Shown: one piece after another, positions 18,912-27,741 of the stretch
How positions within the stretch are numbered: position 1 is the first letter of the stretch
How the letters are laid out: the number at the start of each line of letters is the position of its first letter
Assembly (NCBI GenBank): GCA_021604505.1
Contig: BQJC01000001.1
Location: 248,001-312,000, forward strand
Reading direction: 5' to 3'
Source of the DNA: Nitrospinaceae bacterium
GTDB lineage: Bacteria > Nitrospinota > Nitrospinia > Nitrospinales > VA-1
Length of the DNA stretch: 64,000 nt
Notes under the pieces: generated by a model
The model's input: the letters and a program-made list of their open reading frames with translations, nothing else
What the model was told of the DNA's origin: nothing
Database searches by the model: none
Program-made: the position numbers and the translations under genes

Positions 18912-18945
18912 TTGCCGGCCCTTTCTAAAATTAAATGCCTTGCCA

Positions 18946-19233
18946 TTATTTATTGGCTTCGATCATTTTTTGTATTTTTTCTTTTGTTTCCGGGTTGAGT
19001 GCTTCATTCTTTTTGACTGGAGCGTCCTCCCGGCACAAATTTTTAGACAATTTTCTTATGGTTTCTAATTGTTCTTTATAATACAGGCAAACCTCACACA
19101 TGGCCAAATGGATTTTGATCTTCAAACGTTTGATAACAGAAATCCGGTGATCCATCATTTCTGAAATCAAAGGTGAAGTGTCTTTACAGGTCATGTTTAG
19201 CAATCCAAGTATAAAATTCATCAGTTTATCCAT
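18946..19233 (-). CDS. Putative zinc-finger anti-sigma factor
   Basis: 95 residues, cytoplasmic. A compact HxxxCxxC-type centre, IHLAMCEVCLYYKEQL, with an upstream Cys in NMTCKD, matches the zf-HC2 fold of anti-sigma domains. No membrane helix follows, so it would be a soluble anti-sigma. Its start lies six bases after the ECF sigma stop, the usual arrangement for a cognate pair. The C-terminus is a charged helix. Zinc-finger anti-sigmas often respond to thiol oxidation or metals, which would suit the adjacent ArsM-like gene (inference). Confidence 0.75.
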   Translation of the reverse strand: MDKLMNFILGLLNMTCKDTSPLISEMMDHRISVIKRLKIKIHLAMCEVCLYYKEQLETIRKLSKNLCREDAPVKKNEALNPETKEKIQKMIEANK

Positions 19234-19239
19234 ACATAG

Positions 19240-19812
19240 TTATTCCCGCTCTTTCCTGTCAAACCAGTGGATTTCCAGACATTTTTTCAGTTGGTTCCGA
19301 GCCCGGTGCAGGATAACCCACAAGTTAGTCGGTTTGATATTAAAATCATTACATATTTCTTCTGTGCTCAATCCTTCAATCTCTTTTAGAACAAAGACTT
19401 GCCGGAATTTGTCGGATAGGCCATCCAGGCAGGTGGTCAAGGCTTCTGTAAGTGCTTGATTTTCCGCGAATTTTTCAGGGTCCAGCCCCCAGTGCTGGGG
19501 AATTTCCTTCCAATGCCCTGAAGCGTTATATTCACAGGGGTCCTGATCGTCCTGAGGAGCCAGGTCAAAAGTTCTGTTTTTCTTGACTTCGCGGAAGTGG
19601 TCGAGAATTTTATGCTTGAGGATACCGAATAGCCAGCTTTTTTCAGAAGACCGCCCGGCAAACGTGTGGGTGGCCTGCAGGGCGGCGAAAAAGGTGACTT
19701 GCACGATTTCCTCGGCTGCCGCCGGGTCTTTGACCCGGACCAGGCAATAGCGATACATGAGGTCTCCATACCGGTCCACCCATTGGCTGGTGTCAATTAG
19801 CTGTTTATTCAT
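19240..19812 (-). CDS. ECF RNA polymerase sigma factor
   Basis: 190 residues with only sigma regions 2 and 4. Region 2 is YGDLMYRYCLVRVKDPAAAEEIVQVTFFAALQ followed by SWLFGILKHKILDHFR. Region 4 is GLSDKFRQVFVLKEIEGLSTEEICNDFNIKPTNLWVILHRARNQLKKCL, an HTH for the -35 box. It directs polymerase to stress promoters when the downstream anti-sigma releases it. It is divergent from the ArsR gene across 70 bases, so both may share one control region. The likely target is its own operon including the ArsM-like gene (inference). Confidence 0.9.
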   Translation of the reverse strand: MNKQLIDTSQWVDRYGDLMYRYCLVRVKDPAAAEEIVQVTFFAALQATHTFAGRSSEKSWLFGILKHKILDHFREVKKNRTFDLAPQDDQDPCEYNASGHWKEIPQHWGLDPEKFAENQALTEALTTCLDGLSDKFRQVFVLKEIEGLSTEEICNDFNIKPTNLWVILHRARNQLKKCLEIHWFDRKERE

Positions 19813-19882
19813 GTGTTGAGTGATAAAGCGAATATAAGTTTGCCTTGATCGTGCTCTGCCAACCCCATATACTTAAAAAACC

Positions 19883-20203
19883 ATGAAGACCATTGACTCA
19901 GACGAATGCGCAAAAATATTAAAGGCTTTGGGCGATGAATCCAGGTTGAAGATTTTTCGTCTTCTACTTCAGGGCGAGAGGAGCGTTTCGGAAATCGCTC
20001 GCTTGCTGGACATGGTACAACCGCAAGCCTCTCATCACCTCTCGATATTACGTTCCTCTGGTTTGGTTGGGACGCGGCGAGAGGGGAATAAAATCATCAA
20101 TTTCATTCATCCAGGAAAATATCATCTCACAAAAAAAGAAATGGGCATTCAACTGGGTTGTTGTTCTATAAACTTTGACAAAGCTCCGAAAGCATCGGTT
20201 TAA
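19883..20203 (+). CDS. ArsR/SmtB-family transcriptional regulator
   Basis: 106 residues, winged helix-turn-helix. DESRLKIFRLLLQGERSVSEIARLLDMVQPQASHHLSILRSSGLVGTRREGNKIINF covers the recognition helix and wing. The classic ELCVCDL metal site of ArsR is absent (ERSVSEI instead), but the C-terminus carries LGCCSINF, a vicinal Cys pair that could bind a thiophilic metalloid. It is likely a repressor for the divergent sigma/ArsM genes or a self-regulator. It might instead sense another metal or thiol stress. Confidence 0.85.
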   Translation: MKTIDSDECAKILKALGDESRLKIFRLLLQGERSVSEIARLLDMVQPQASHHLSILRSSGLVGTRREGNKIINFIHPGKYHLTKKEMGIQLGCCSINFDKAPKASV

Positions 20204-20238
20204 TCACCAAATATTTTCGCCCGGATCTCAAACCCGTT

Positions 20239-21198
20239 TTATCCTACCAGTTTTTCTTTAATTTTGACTTCATAAATTTGCTTCAGGAAGGACTTTACCA
20301 CTCGGAAAGGGTTGAACGAGATGTCTATGGGGATTTCTGCCAACTGAAAATCCGAGACTTTAAAAAACTCAAGGTTATTTCCCCCCAAAGTTTCTACGGC
20401 GTTTAGATCATAAGTTCCAAAATTTTTAATTCGCGCGGCTTCCAGGGCATACACTTTTTCCGGTGGGACGCCTACGATCTCCGTGAGAACCCGGTCCAGG
20501 GCGGTCAGGTCCTGTCCCGACGCCATCATGCCCAAAGGATAAGGCATCCCGTTAATAGGTCCCTGGCCCTGCATGGCCTGAATGCCATCGACCAGGGTCA
20601 GACTGGGGTTGACGTGTTTGGCGATATCGATCAGCATTTTTCCGAATTGAATTTTGTCGTTATTCACCAGGCAATGAAGCACGGGCTTTCTTTTGCCGAT
20701 CACCAATCCAAAAAGATTTTTTATGGACAATGTCAGCGTCATCTGACAATGCGATTTGACCTTGGGAAGATTGATGATGTGATCGAATTCTTTTAAGTTT
20801 CCGGCAATTTTAAGATGAGGAATGTTTTCTTCCGTTTTCAACGCCACCGGATCTGAAAGTGGAACGATCTTCACTCCGTACTTTTTAACCAGAGGGCCGT
20901 AACCCGCTTTACGGGCCACGGCGGGGAGACTTCCAAGCGCAGGGCTGTCGCTGATGGTGATGTGATCAATGGAATAGTTCTTGAGTACCCGGCAGACTGC
21001 TTCCAGGACCACGGGGTGAGTGGTCACGCATCGCTCAGGCTTAAAGGCGCGCAATAAATTGGGCTTGAGCAAGACTTTTTGCCCGGAACGGAACGAAGAG
21101 TGTGACCTGTTGAAGAGAGTGAAGCTGTCCTCGACGAAGCGTTGCACCGGTTCAAGGTCGTAACTGGCGAGCTTCCTTAAAAGTACTTTTGTTTTCAT
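20239..21198 (-). CDS. DUF362 family protein
   Basis: About 319 residues from the ATG at 21198; an earlier ATG at 21258 gives an unlikely basic extension. DUF362 features are KVLLKPNLL, THPVVLEAVCRVL, ISDSPALG, NLPKVKSHCQMTLTLSIKNLFGLVIG and the later LTLVDGIQAMQGQGP. Members often carry a ferredoxin domain; this one does not, and there is no signal peptide. Biochemistry is not known. It lies 60 bases after the MiaA/Slt fusion on the same strand, possibly in its operon. Confidence 0.85.
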   Translation of the reverse strand: MKTKVLLRKLASYDLEPVQRFVEDSFTLFNRSHSSFRSGQKVLLKPNLLRAFKPERCVTTHPVVLEAVCRVLKNYSIDHITISDSPALGSLPAVARKAGYGPLVKKYGVKIVPLSDPVALKTEENIPHLKIAGNLKEFDHIINLPKVKSHCQMTLTLSIKNLFGLVIGKRKPVLHCLVNNDKIQFGKMLIDIAKHVNPSLTLVDGIQAMQGQGPINGMPYPLGMMASGQDLTALDRVLTEIVGVPPEKVYALEAARIKNFGTYDLNAVETLGGNNLEFFKVSDFQLAEIPIDISFNPFRVVKSFLKQIYEVKIKEKLVG

Positions 21199-21258
21199 TT
21201 CAGTGATTATACTCGGAGTGCGTGGAGAAACAATAATCTTTAAACTGATGCGGTGCAA

Positions 21259-24200
21259 TCAAAGGGGTCCATACAGCCGTTTATAAACGCCGTGGTTTCG
21301 CAAAACGTGTTTGACATAGCGCCGGGTCTCCGGGTAGGGGATGGATTCGATGAAAACATCAGGATCATCGATAGCCCGGAACCGTTTGAGCCATTTCTTC
21401 AACACATGCGGTCCGGCGTTATAAGAAATAAGGATGTGCGTCCCATTTTTTCCAAACCGCTTGTTCAGCTGACTCAGATATTTGATCCCAAGTTGAATGT
21501 TCAAGTTGGGATCGAACAAGAGTTCCTTGTTAAAAGATGGATCCTTGGGGTCCGAAGCATACAAGCGTTTTCCCGTGGCCGGCATGATCTGCATCAATCC
21601 CCTGGCACCCGCTTGGGAAAGGGCTTGCGCATCGAACAAGCTTTCCTGGCGAATGAGGCCTTTGACAAAGTATGGGTCGACATCATGGATCTGGGAAGTT
21701 GCCTGAATGGTTTCGGAGTAGGCGAGCGGAAAAAAATATTTCCAGAACTGTTCGGGAAGATCTTTCTCTTCTTGTTTGGATCGGTAATCTTTATATAAAT
21801 AGAGCAGGCGAACGGATTCCGCGTAGGCTTTTGCGTCGTTGAAAAGGCTGGACAGCCACATCACGCCAGCCTGGTTTTTTCGCACTGATTTTTCCAGTTG
21901 GCGAATTTCCTGTTTGGCGTATTCATAAAAACCCAGCTGGATCATTTCGCGGGCCCGGGTATGGTGAAAAGTTTCCTGCGGAGTCAGTGGACGATCCAAA
22001 CTGCGAGGCAAAACTTTTTCTTCAAGCAATCCTATTTTTTTAACCGTATAAGCTGTATCTTTTTCGATGGAAGTGGGAATGGGAAATTGACTCACCCGTT
22101 CCCGGGTCCTTACCCCATAAAACGTGTAAGGATAGTTCCTGGCAATGGTCTTATAGATCTCCCGAGCTTCGCCATCTTTGCCCATTTTTTCCAGGGATTT
22201 CCCCTGCCAGAACAAATTGTATTCTATGAAATCCCCTTTCGGAAAATGCTGCACGTTTTCCTTGAACTGGTCATGTGCTTTTTGAAAATGTTTGCGGGTG
22301 TAATGGATCCACCCAATGCGCCATGAGCCCCACTGGGCATACTCAGCGTTTCCGTGTCGGGCAGTCAAATGCTTATATTGCCTGAGGGCTTTGGAGTATT
22401 GTTTTGCCCCCTCATGAATTCGCCCGATGACAAATTGTGATTTGATCACAATGTTTGAGACTTTATTTTTTTTGCCCACCTTGCTTAAAAACTTAATGGC
22501 GGCTTGGTCTTTGCCCAAATTCCAAAGGTCGCGTCCGATTTGATAGTTTGCTTCGTCCGTCCGGCGGTGATTCGGATATTTTTTTAAAAAGGTTTTTAAT
22601 GTTTTGATGGCTTCAGAGCGTTTCTTCAATCCCTTATAGGCGCTGGCCAGGTAAAAATAATATTTGTCCGGCATCTCGGAGCCGGTTTGAGACTCGTTGA
22701 CCTCCTGGATCACCTGCTCATATCGCACGCCCTTTAAAAGTTTTCGGATTCTGATAGACCGTTCATTGGAATCCAGCGGTGCAGGGTTCACATGCGGGAG
22801 ACTTTCCAAACGTTTCATTTCCGATAGCATCTGTAGGGTGATGGGGTGGGCAGGATGGTGGGTGTAGAGATTGCGATACAGAGAATATGCGTTGCTTTCC
22901 TGTCCCAGTTCCAGGTGGAGCTCAGCCTGTTGCGAAATTATTTCAGGGAGCAAATCCTTCGATCCCTCGGTAGAAGAATGAGCGGAGATCCCCTGGACCG
23001 CTTGATTCAGGACCTCAATGGCCTCCCTGGTTTTTCCCAGTTTTTTTAAAACGTCTGCGCGCAGGAGTTGTGCCCTGTGAATGACAACGGTTTTTGGAAA
23101 GTGTTCCAGCAAATGCTTGATCTGTTTCAGAGCGGTTTCATTTTCTCCATTGTCCGAAAATGCTTTTGCCAGCGACCAGCGAATGTAGTCTTCGATTTCT
23201 GGATATTCCTTAAGGCTTTTAATGAATAATTCGATCGCTTTTTTCGGGTTGCTTTTTTCCAGTTGGATATGTCCCAAAAGATAGTTTGACCGTTTGATGT
23301 CTTCGGGATTGGCACCCGAATTGATATCCGCGAGAAAATGATTTTCCGCTTTGGAATAATTCCCCAGGGTGAACTGTTTGACCCCCCTTTGATAGGAGGA
23401 AATTTCCTCCGCTCTGGTTAGAGTGGGAAAAGCGAAGCATAAAATGCAGGCCAGAAATAAAACAGCCGACTGAGGAAGTCGGGAAACAATTTTGTCGCGT
23501 AAACTTTCGGGTTCATCCGAATCGTCTGCCGGGATAGGGATAGTGTCCGCAACTTTTTTGAACCAGGTGATCTGTCTTTTCGCGTAGTGACGGGTTTCCC
23601 GTTTGATTTCATACACCGCCTGCTCTAATGGTATGGAACCTTCCAGGTGGTTGATCACTTGAGCGTAACCAATGCTTTTAAAGGGTTTTGAATTTTTACT
23701 GTAGCCCCGGTTCAGAAGTCCTTTCACTTCATCGACCAGACCTTTTTCCATCATCCCGTCGACCCGTCTGTCGATGTTGTCGTAAAGGTCCTGGCGGTTT
23801 CGCTCGATCAGGAAGGTCATTATGGGAAACTCATAGGTTGCCGGGGTTTCCTGAGCATGAAATTCAGAAAATTTTCTTCCTGTCTGGCGGTAAACTCCCA
23901 GGGCGCGTTCGATCCTGAGAGCGTCTGTGGTTTTGATGGAAGACGCATACAGAGGATCGACCGCCTGCAATTCTTCGTGCAGTGGCTCGATACCTTTTTC
24001 GCCGATTTCGGATTGGATTTCATTTTTTATTTCCACGGAAATAGGGGCCGCGCAATCGTAATCTTGAGTCAGAACCTTTATATAAAGACCGGTGCCACCC
24101 ACCATGATGGGGATTTTGCCCTTCTGCAAAATTTCCCGCACGTGTTTTAAGGCTCTCACTTTAAAATCGAAGGCATTAAAACCTTCCTCCGGTTCCAGAA

Positions 24201-24390
24201 TATCGATGAGGTGGTGAACGATTCGTTGGCGGACTTCTTTTGAGGGTTTGGCGGTTCCGATATCGAAGTGTTTATAGACCTGCATCGAATCGGCGTTGAT
24301 GATTTCAGTATTGAGCTTTTCAGCCAACGCCACTGCCGCATCGCTTTTCCCCGATGTCGTCGGACCGGTCAGTATGATCAAAGGAATCAT
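21259..24390 (-). CDS. miaA: MiaA tRNA dimethylallyltransferase fused to TPR/lytic transglycosylase
   Basis: About 1043 residues from the ATG at 24390 in one frame. Residues 1-300 are a full MiaA, with P-loop GPTTSGKS, INADSMQVYKHFDIGTAKP, MVGGTGLYIKVL and RHYAKRQITWF; it would prenylate A37 of UNN-decoding tRNAs. Residues about 306-325 are hydrophobic (AVLFLACILCFAF) and end TRA-EE like a signal sequence. The remainder is TPR helices and a Slt-type transglycosylase domain (RQES near Glu916, GARGLMQIMPATG, ISYNAGP), a periplasmic murein enzyme. No in-frame ATG, GTG or TTG exists between about residue 260 and the hydrophobic segment, so two ordinary genes do not explain it. Topology would be cytoplasm-membrane-periplasm. 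A read error merging two genes is possible. Confidence 0.8.
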   Translation of the reverse strand: MIPLIILTGPTTSGKSDAAVALAEKLNTEIINADSMQVYKHFDIGTAKPSKEVRQRIVHHLIDILEPEEGFNAFDFKVRALKHVREILQKGKIPIMVGGTGLYIKVLTQDYDCAAPISVEIKNEIQSEIGEKGIEPLHEELQAVDPLYASSIKTTDALRIERALGVYRQTGRKFSEFHAQETPATYEFPIMTFLIERNRQDLYDNIDRRVDGMMEKGLVDEVKGLLNRGYSKNSKPFKSIGYAQVINHLEGSIPLEQAVYEIKRETRHYAKRQITWFKKVADTIPIPADDSDEPESLRDKIVSRLPQSAVLFLACILCFAFPTLTRAEEISSYQRGVKQFTLGNYSKAENHFLADINSGANPEDIKRSNYLLGHIQLEKSNPKKAIELFIKSLKEYPEIEDYIRWSLAKAFSDNGENETALKQIKHLLEHFPKTVVIHRAQLLRADVLKKLGKTREAIEVLNQAVQGISAHSSTEGSKDLLPEIISQQAELHLELGQESNAYSLYRNLYTHHPAHPITLQMLSEMKRLESLPHVNPAPLDSNERSIRIRKLLKGVRYEQVIQEVNESQTGSEMPDKYYFYLASAYKGLKKRSEAIKTLKTFLKKYPNHRRTDEANYQIGRDLWNLGKDQAAIKFLSKVGKKNKVSNIVIKSQFVIGRIHEGAKQYSKALRQYKHLTARHGNAEYAQWGSWRIGWIHYTRKHFQKAHDQFKENVQHFPKGDFIEYNLFWQGKSLEKMGKDGEAREIYKTIARNYPYTFYGVRTRERVSQFPIPTSIEKDTAYTVKKIGLLEEKVLPRSLDRPLTPQETFHHTRAREMIQLGFYEYAKQEIRQLEKSVRKNQAGVMWLSSLFNDAKAYAESVRLLYLYKDYRSKQEEKDLPEQFWKYFFPLAYSETIQATSQIHDVDPYFVKGLIRQESLFDAQALSQAGARGLMQIMPATGKRLYASDPKDPSFNKELLFDPNLNIQLGIKYLSQLNKRFGKNGTHILISYNAGPHVLKKWLKRFRAIDDPDVFIESIPYPETRRYVKHVLRNHGVYKRLYGPL
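23466..23482. other. Hairpin inside the MiaA/Slt junction
   Basis: CCGACT (23466-23471) and AGTCGG (23477-23482) form a 6-bp stem. Read on the minus strand it is followed by CTGTTTTATTT. This terminator-like shape lies exactly between the two modules, inside the coding frame. It may be the vestige of a former intergenic terminator or chance. Confidence 0.35.
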
Positions 24391-25063
24391 AAATGTGTTC
24401 CATCTCTTCCGTGAATGAGTTGTTTTCCTTGTATACGTAAAGCGGAGGTTCCACACTGCAATTCGTTTGGCAGCCTTTGATCCCCTCTACGAGAAAAATT
24501 TTAGCATCCGTCCCCCGGCTTCCGTGAATAAAACGTAAGCGGGAGGGAAAAAGTTCATGGTTCTTCATCTCAGAAAGCACTTCGGACAACCGGTGCGGGG
24601 GATAGGTCAGAGCAATTTTTCCTCCCGCTTTTAACAGGCAGGCGCTGTCTTTCAGAATCGAATGAAGATTGAGCAGAAGCTCATGTCTGGCAATGGCTTT
24701 TTCTTCGTTGGGATTTGTGCGTCCGGTATTCCTCTTCCGGTAGGGCGGGTTGGAGATGACCAGATCAAAGACATCATTTCCCAAAGTTTCCGCCACTTGC
24801 GAAAAATTCCCGTGAATAACTTGAATATGGTTTAAAAGTCCATTTTTAGCCACATTTTGCCTGGCGAGGTCGTTGAGAGATTTCTGAATTTCAACGGCAA
24901 TGATTTGCAACTGCGGTTCCCGGGTCATCAAGAGAAGGGGGATGACCCCGCACCCGGTTCCTATGTCGAGAACCTCAAACCCCGGTTCCAAGTGAATGAA
25001 GTTCGCCAGTAGAAAAGGCTCAATGGAATACCGGTAACCTTGAGCGTTTTGTTCAATATCCAT
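24320..25063 (-). CDS. TrmN6/YfiC-like methyltransferase
   Basis: 247 residues. It has a motif I region VLDIGTGCGVIPLLL and the N6-adenine/glutamine-type catalytic motif NPPY (DLVISNPPYRKRNTG), with the family phrase RYSIEPFLLANFI near the N-terminus. These mark tRNA1(Val) A37 N6-methyltransferase relatives. The tail (EEMEHIYDSFDHTDRS) is encoded in the 71 bases that overlap the miaA start, an unusually long overlap. Both modify tRNA position 37 (if the TrmN6 assignment holds), so the pairing makes sense. It could instead methylate another RNA or a protein. Confidence 0.8.
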   Translation of the reverse strand: MDIEQNAQGYRYSIEPFLLANFIHLEPGFEVLDIGTGCGVIPLLLMTREPQLQIIAVEIQKSLNDLARQNVAKNGLLNHIQVIHGNFSQVAETLGNDVFDLVISNPPYRKRNTGRTNPNEEKAIARHELLLNLHSILKDSACLLKAGGKIALTYPPHRLSEVLSEMKNHELFPSRLRFIHGSRGTDAKIFLVEGIKGCQTNCSVEPPLYVYKENNSFTEEMEHIYDSFDHTDRSDDIGEKRCGSGVG

Positions 25064-25342
25064 AAGCTAAAATCTTTGCAGCTGCTTCATAGCCACCGAA
25101 GCAATTGGATCAGAAAGCAATTGTATCGCAGTGCATTTCATCTTGTTCGCCGAACTTAATATTTGTTCCGGGCAGGGCCTATATCTCATTGTAATTTAAT
25201 ATTTTAACGAAAATCCGGCGGTTTGGCAATCGGGTCTTTTCTGAGTTTTCTGGGCTTCCTGGGAAAATCGCTTATTTTTGATGGGTCGTTGTATAATGGC
25301 CGAGTCGAACACATAAAACCAAAAGTTAAATTTTTCAATATC

Positions 25343-26746
25343 ATGGCAAAGAAAAACCTGACCGGGGAATGGACGAGTCGAATCGCGGCGGAGTACGAAG
25401 TCCTTCACCAGGTGGCAAAAATTTTGCAGAATGGTTGCAGCACTCAGGATATGCTGCAACAAATTTTAAAGGTCATCACTCGCTTCGATGATTTGAAGGT
25501 CGAGCGCAAAGCCGGGATTTTCCTGGCGGATGAAGAAACGCAGGTGTTGCGGTTGTTTGCCACCATCGGAGAGTTTTCTGAAGAGTTTTTAGATACGGAG
25601 AAAGTGGTTCCCTTCGGAGAATGCCTTTGTGGCCGGGTTGCCGTTTCAGGCGAGTTACTGATGAGCGAAAGCTGTTTCACAGATTCCAGGCATGAGAGAA
25701 AATACTCCGGCATGACTCCCCACGGTCATTACATCGTTCCCCTTAAAAGCCGCGATAAACTGGTGGGCGTCCTATTTCTATACACCGATGTGCAGCCCTC
25801 CTGGTATCGGCACAGCCAGGAGGTTCTCATTTCCATTGGCGGCTTGATCGCCGACGCCATCGAACACAGTCGTAGTGAAGAACGGTTAAAAGCGAGTTGT
25901 CAGCGATTGGAACGGGAAATTTCGGAACGCCAACGCGTAGAGGAAGAGTTGATTAATTACCGAAACGACCTGGAAGCGCTGGTGGAAAGCAGGACGCAGA
26001 ATCTGATGGAAACCAATGCACAACTCAAAGATGAAGTGCAGGAAAGAAAACTCGCTGAGGACCGATTGCGGAGCATGAAGGAAAAACTGCGCCTTCTCAA
26101 CAACCGCATACAAAATGTCCGGGAAGAAGAGAAGACCCGCATTTCCCGGCAGGTCCACGACGAATTAGGACAGTCTTTGACAGCTTTGAAGATGGATGTG
26201 ACTTATCTTGAGAGAAAAATTCCCGGCGAACAATTGCTCTTGTTGGAAAAGACGCGGGCAATGAAAGAGCTGATCGATTCCACCGTGAAATCCGTTCAGA
26301 TGATTTCTATGAATTTGCGCCCCCCCATTCTCGATGCGTTTGGGATATGCGAAGCCATCGCCTGGCAGGCAGATGAATATAGAGTCCGCACGGGCATCGA
26401 GTTTGATCTGAACTGCTTGAATGAACACGTGTCGCTGAGCCGGGGCGTTTCTACCACTTTATTCAGGGTTTTTCAGGAAATGTTGACCAATATCATTCGC
26501 CACGCGGAAGCGGGCAAGGTGCAAATCAGCTTGAACCCCCATGACGACCAGCTGACCCTTGAGGTGAAGGATAACGGCAAGGGGATTGAGGCCGGGCTGA
26601 TCGACAATCCCAAATCACTGGGGCTTCTTGGGATTCAGGAGCGTGTGCGAAATTTGGGAGGCGAATTTACTATCAAAGGAAGCCCTGGAAAAGGGACCAC
26701 GGCTACGGTAAGAATTCCCTGTAAAAGTGACGATGCCAACCCATAA
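25343..26746 (+). CDS. GAF-domain NarL-family sensor histidine kinase
   Basis: About 467 residues from the ATG at 25343; the 120 bases upstream in frame look like leader. A GAF domain (about 15-180) is followed by a coiled coil, then HisKA_3 with phospho-acceptor HDELGQ (ISRQVHDELGQSLTALKMDV) and an HATPase with NIIRHAEAGKVQI, DNGKGI and SLGLLGIQERV. No membrane segment: a soluble sensor. The GAF carries FGECLCGRVAVSGE, SESCFTDSRHE and HGHYIVPLKSR, nearly identical to the GAF of the kinase at 30690, so both may sense the same cue; the three Cys could bind a metal, Fe-S cluster or oxidant. It overlaps the response-regulator start by 14 bases, so the two are partners. Confidence 0.88.
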   Translation: MAKKNLTGEWTSRIAAEYEVLHQVAKILQNGCSTQDMLQQILKVITRFDDLKVERKAGIFLADEETQVLRLFATIGEFSEEFLDTEKVVPFGECLCGRVAVSGELLMSESCFTDSRHERKYSGMTPHGHYIVPLKSRDKLVGVLFLYTDVQPSWYRHSQEVLISIGGLIADAIEHSRSEERLKASCQRLEREISERQRVEEELINYRNDLEALVESRTQNLMETNAQLKDEVQERKLAEDRLRSMKEKLRLLNNRIQNVREEEKTRISRQVHDELGQSLTALKMDVTYLERKIPGEQLLLLEKTRAMKELIDSTVKSVQMISMNLRPPILDAFGICEAIAWQADEYRVRTGIEFDLNCLNEHVSLSRGVSTTLFRVFQEMLTNIIRHAEAGKVQISLNPHDDQLTLEVKDNGKGIEAGLIDNPKSLGLLGIQERVRNLGGEFTIKGSPGKGTTATVRIPCKSDDANP

Positions 26747-27383
26747 TTCGAAAATAAAAGTTTTCATCGCCGACGATCATGCCATTGTCCGGCAGGGCTT
26801 AAAGCAAATCCTTTCTGAAACTTCTAATCTAATCGTTGTGGGGGAGGCGGGGAACGGCAAGGAAGTCTTGCAAAAAATTGAGGGCACCAAAGTGGATGTT
26901 CTTTTAATGGATTACGACATGCCAGGAAAAAACGGCCTGGATGTACTGATTGAATTGAAAAGCATCCTCCCGAATTTGCCGGTGATTATCATAAGCATTT
27001 TTCCCGAAGAACATTACGGAACCCGGTTTCTTAAAGCCGGAGCATCGGGTTATTTGACCAAAGGCAGTGCCCCGGAACAGGTGGTCGAAGCCATTAAAAC
27101 CGTCTATTGCGGTGGTAATTTCGTGAGCCCCAATCTGACGGCGAAACTGGTGTCCGAATTAAAAAAAGATTCCGCAAAACTGCCGCACGAAATTCTTTCC
27201 GACCGGGAGTTTCAGGTGTTCATCATGATTGCCTCTGGCAAACGACTTAAAACCATCGCTGAGGAACTTTCTCTCAGTGTCAACACCGTCAGCACCCACA
27301 GGACCCGCATCCTCGAAAAACTGGAAATGGCAAGCAACTCAGATTTGACCTATTACGCGGTAAAAAACGGTTTGATAAACTGA
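26733..27383 (+). CDS. NarL/FixJ-family response regulator
   Basis: About 216 residues from the ATG at 26733 (GTG at 26727 also possible). The receiver has the acidic pair in FIADDHAIV, phospho-Asp in VDVLLMDYDMPGKNG and Lys in GYLTKGSAPEQ. A LuxR-type HTH follows: LSDREFQVFIMIASGKRLKTIAEELSLSVNTVSTHRTRILEKL. It is phosphorylated by the overlapping GAF kinase and acts as a transcription factor. Targets are unknown; the adjacent tetrahaem cytochrome genes are candidates by location. Confidence 0.9.
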   Translation: MPTHNSKIKVFIADDHAIVRQGLKQILSETSNLIVVGEAGNGKEVLQKIEGTKVDVLLMDYDMPGKNGLDVLIELKSILPNLPVIIISIFPEEHYGTRFLKAGASGYLTKGSAPEQVVEAIKTVYCGGNFVSPNLTAKLVSELKKDSAKLPHEILSDREFQVFIMIASGKRLKTIAEELSLSVNTVSTHRTRILEKLEMASNSDLTYYAVKNGLIN

Positions 27384-27741
27384 GAAACTTTCCCGTTTAA
27401 AGTCTTCCACCCTGTCTTTCTGCTGAACGCCTCCTTCGTAGTAAAAACACTACAGACGAATCAGGAGATGTTCACCCCCGATTGGTTATTCCGAGGATAT
27501 TTTTTTCTTTGGCTTCTTCCTACAATCATATCAAGTACAAAAGAGCCCATGGCCTTTTCAGCATAGGCACTGAAACGTAGCACGCGGGGAGCTTAAATAC
27601 AGCTGATTTATTTGTTTGAAAAGGATGAGGCATTCGTTGAATTCTTTTAAACCTAGATGACGCTCCTATCAGGGGTTCAACGAGGCCTTGTCTCTCGAAG
27701 CGGAACCTCAAATTGAAAACTAAAATCGAAAGGGGATCACA
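27384..27741. other. Intergenic region between response regulators
   Basis: No convincing gene is seen in 358 bases. It holds the leader and the AAAGGGGATCAC ribosome site of the CheY-like gene. No clear sigma-54 element or terminator was found. Confidence 0.4.

Noticed and set aside
23418-23612. 64-residue frame as a separate start for the transglycosylase
   Set aside because: Its ATG at 23517 lies in a different frame and stops before the TPR region, so it cannot supply the missing signal peptide start.
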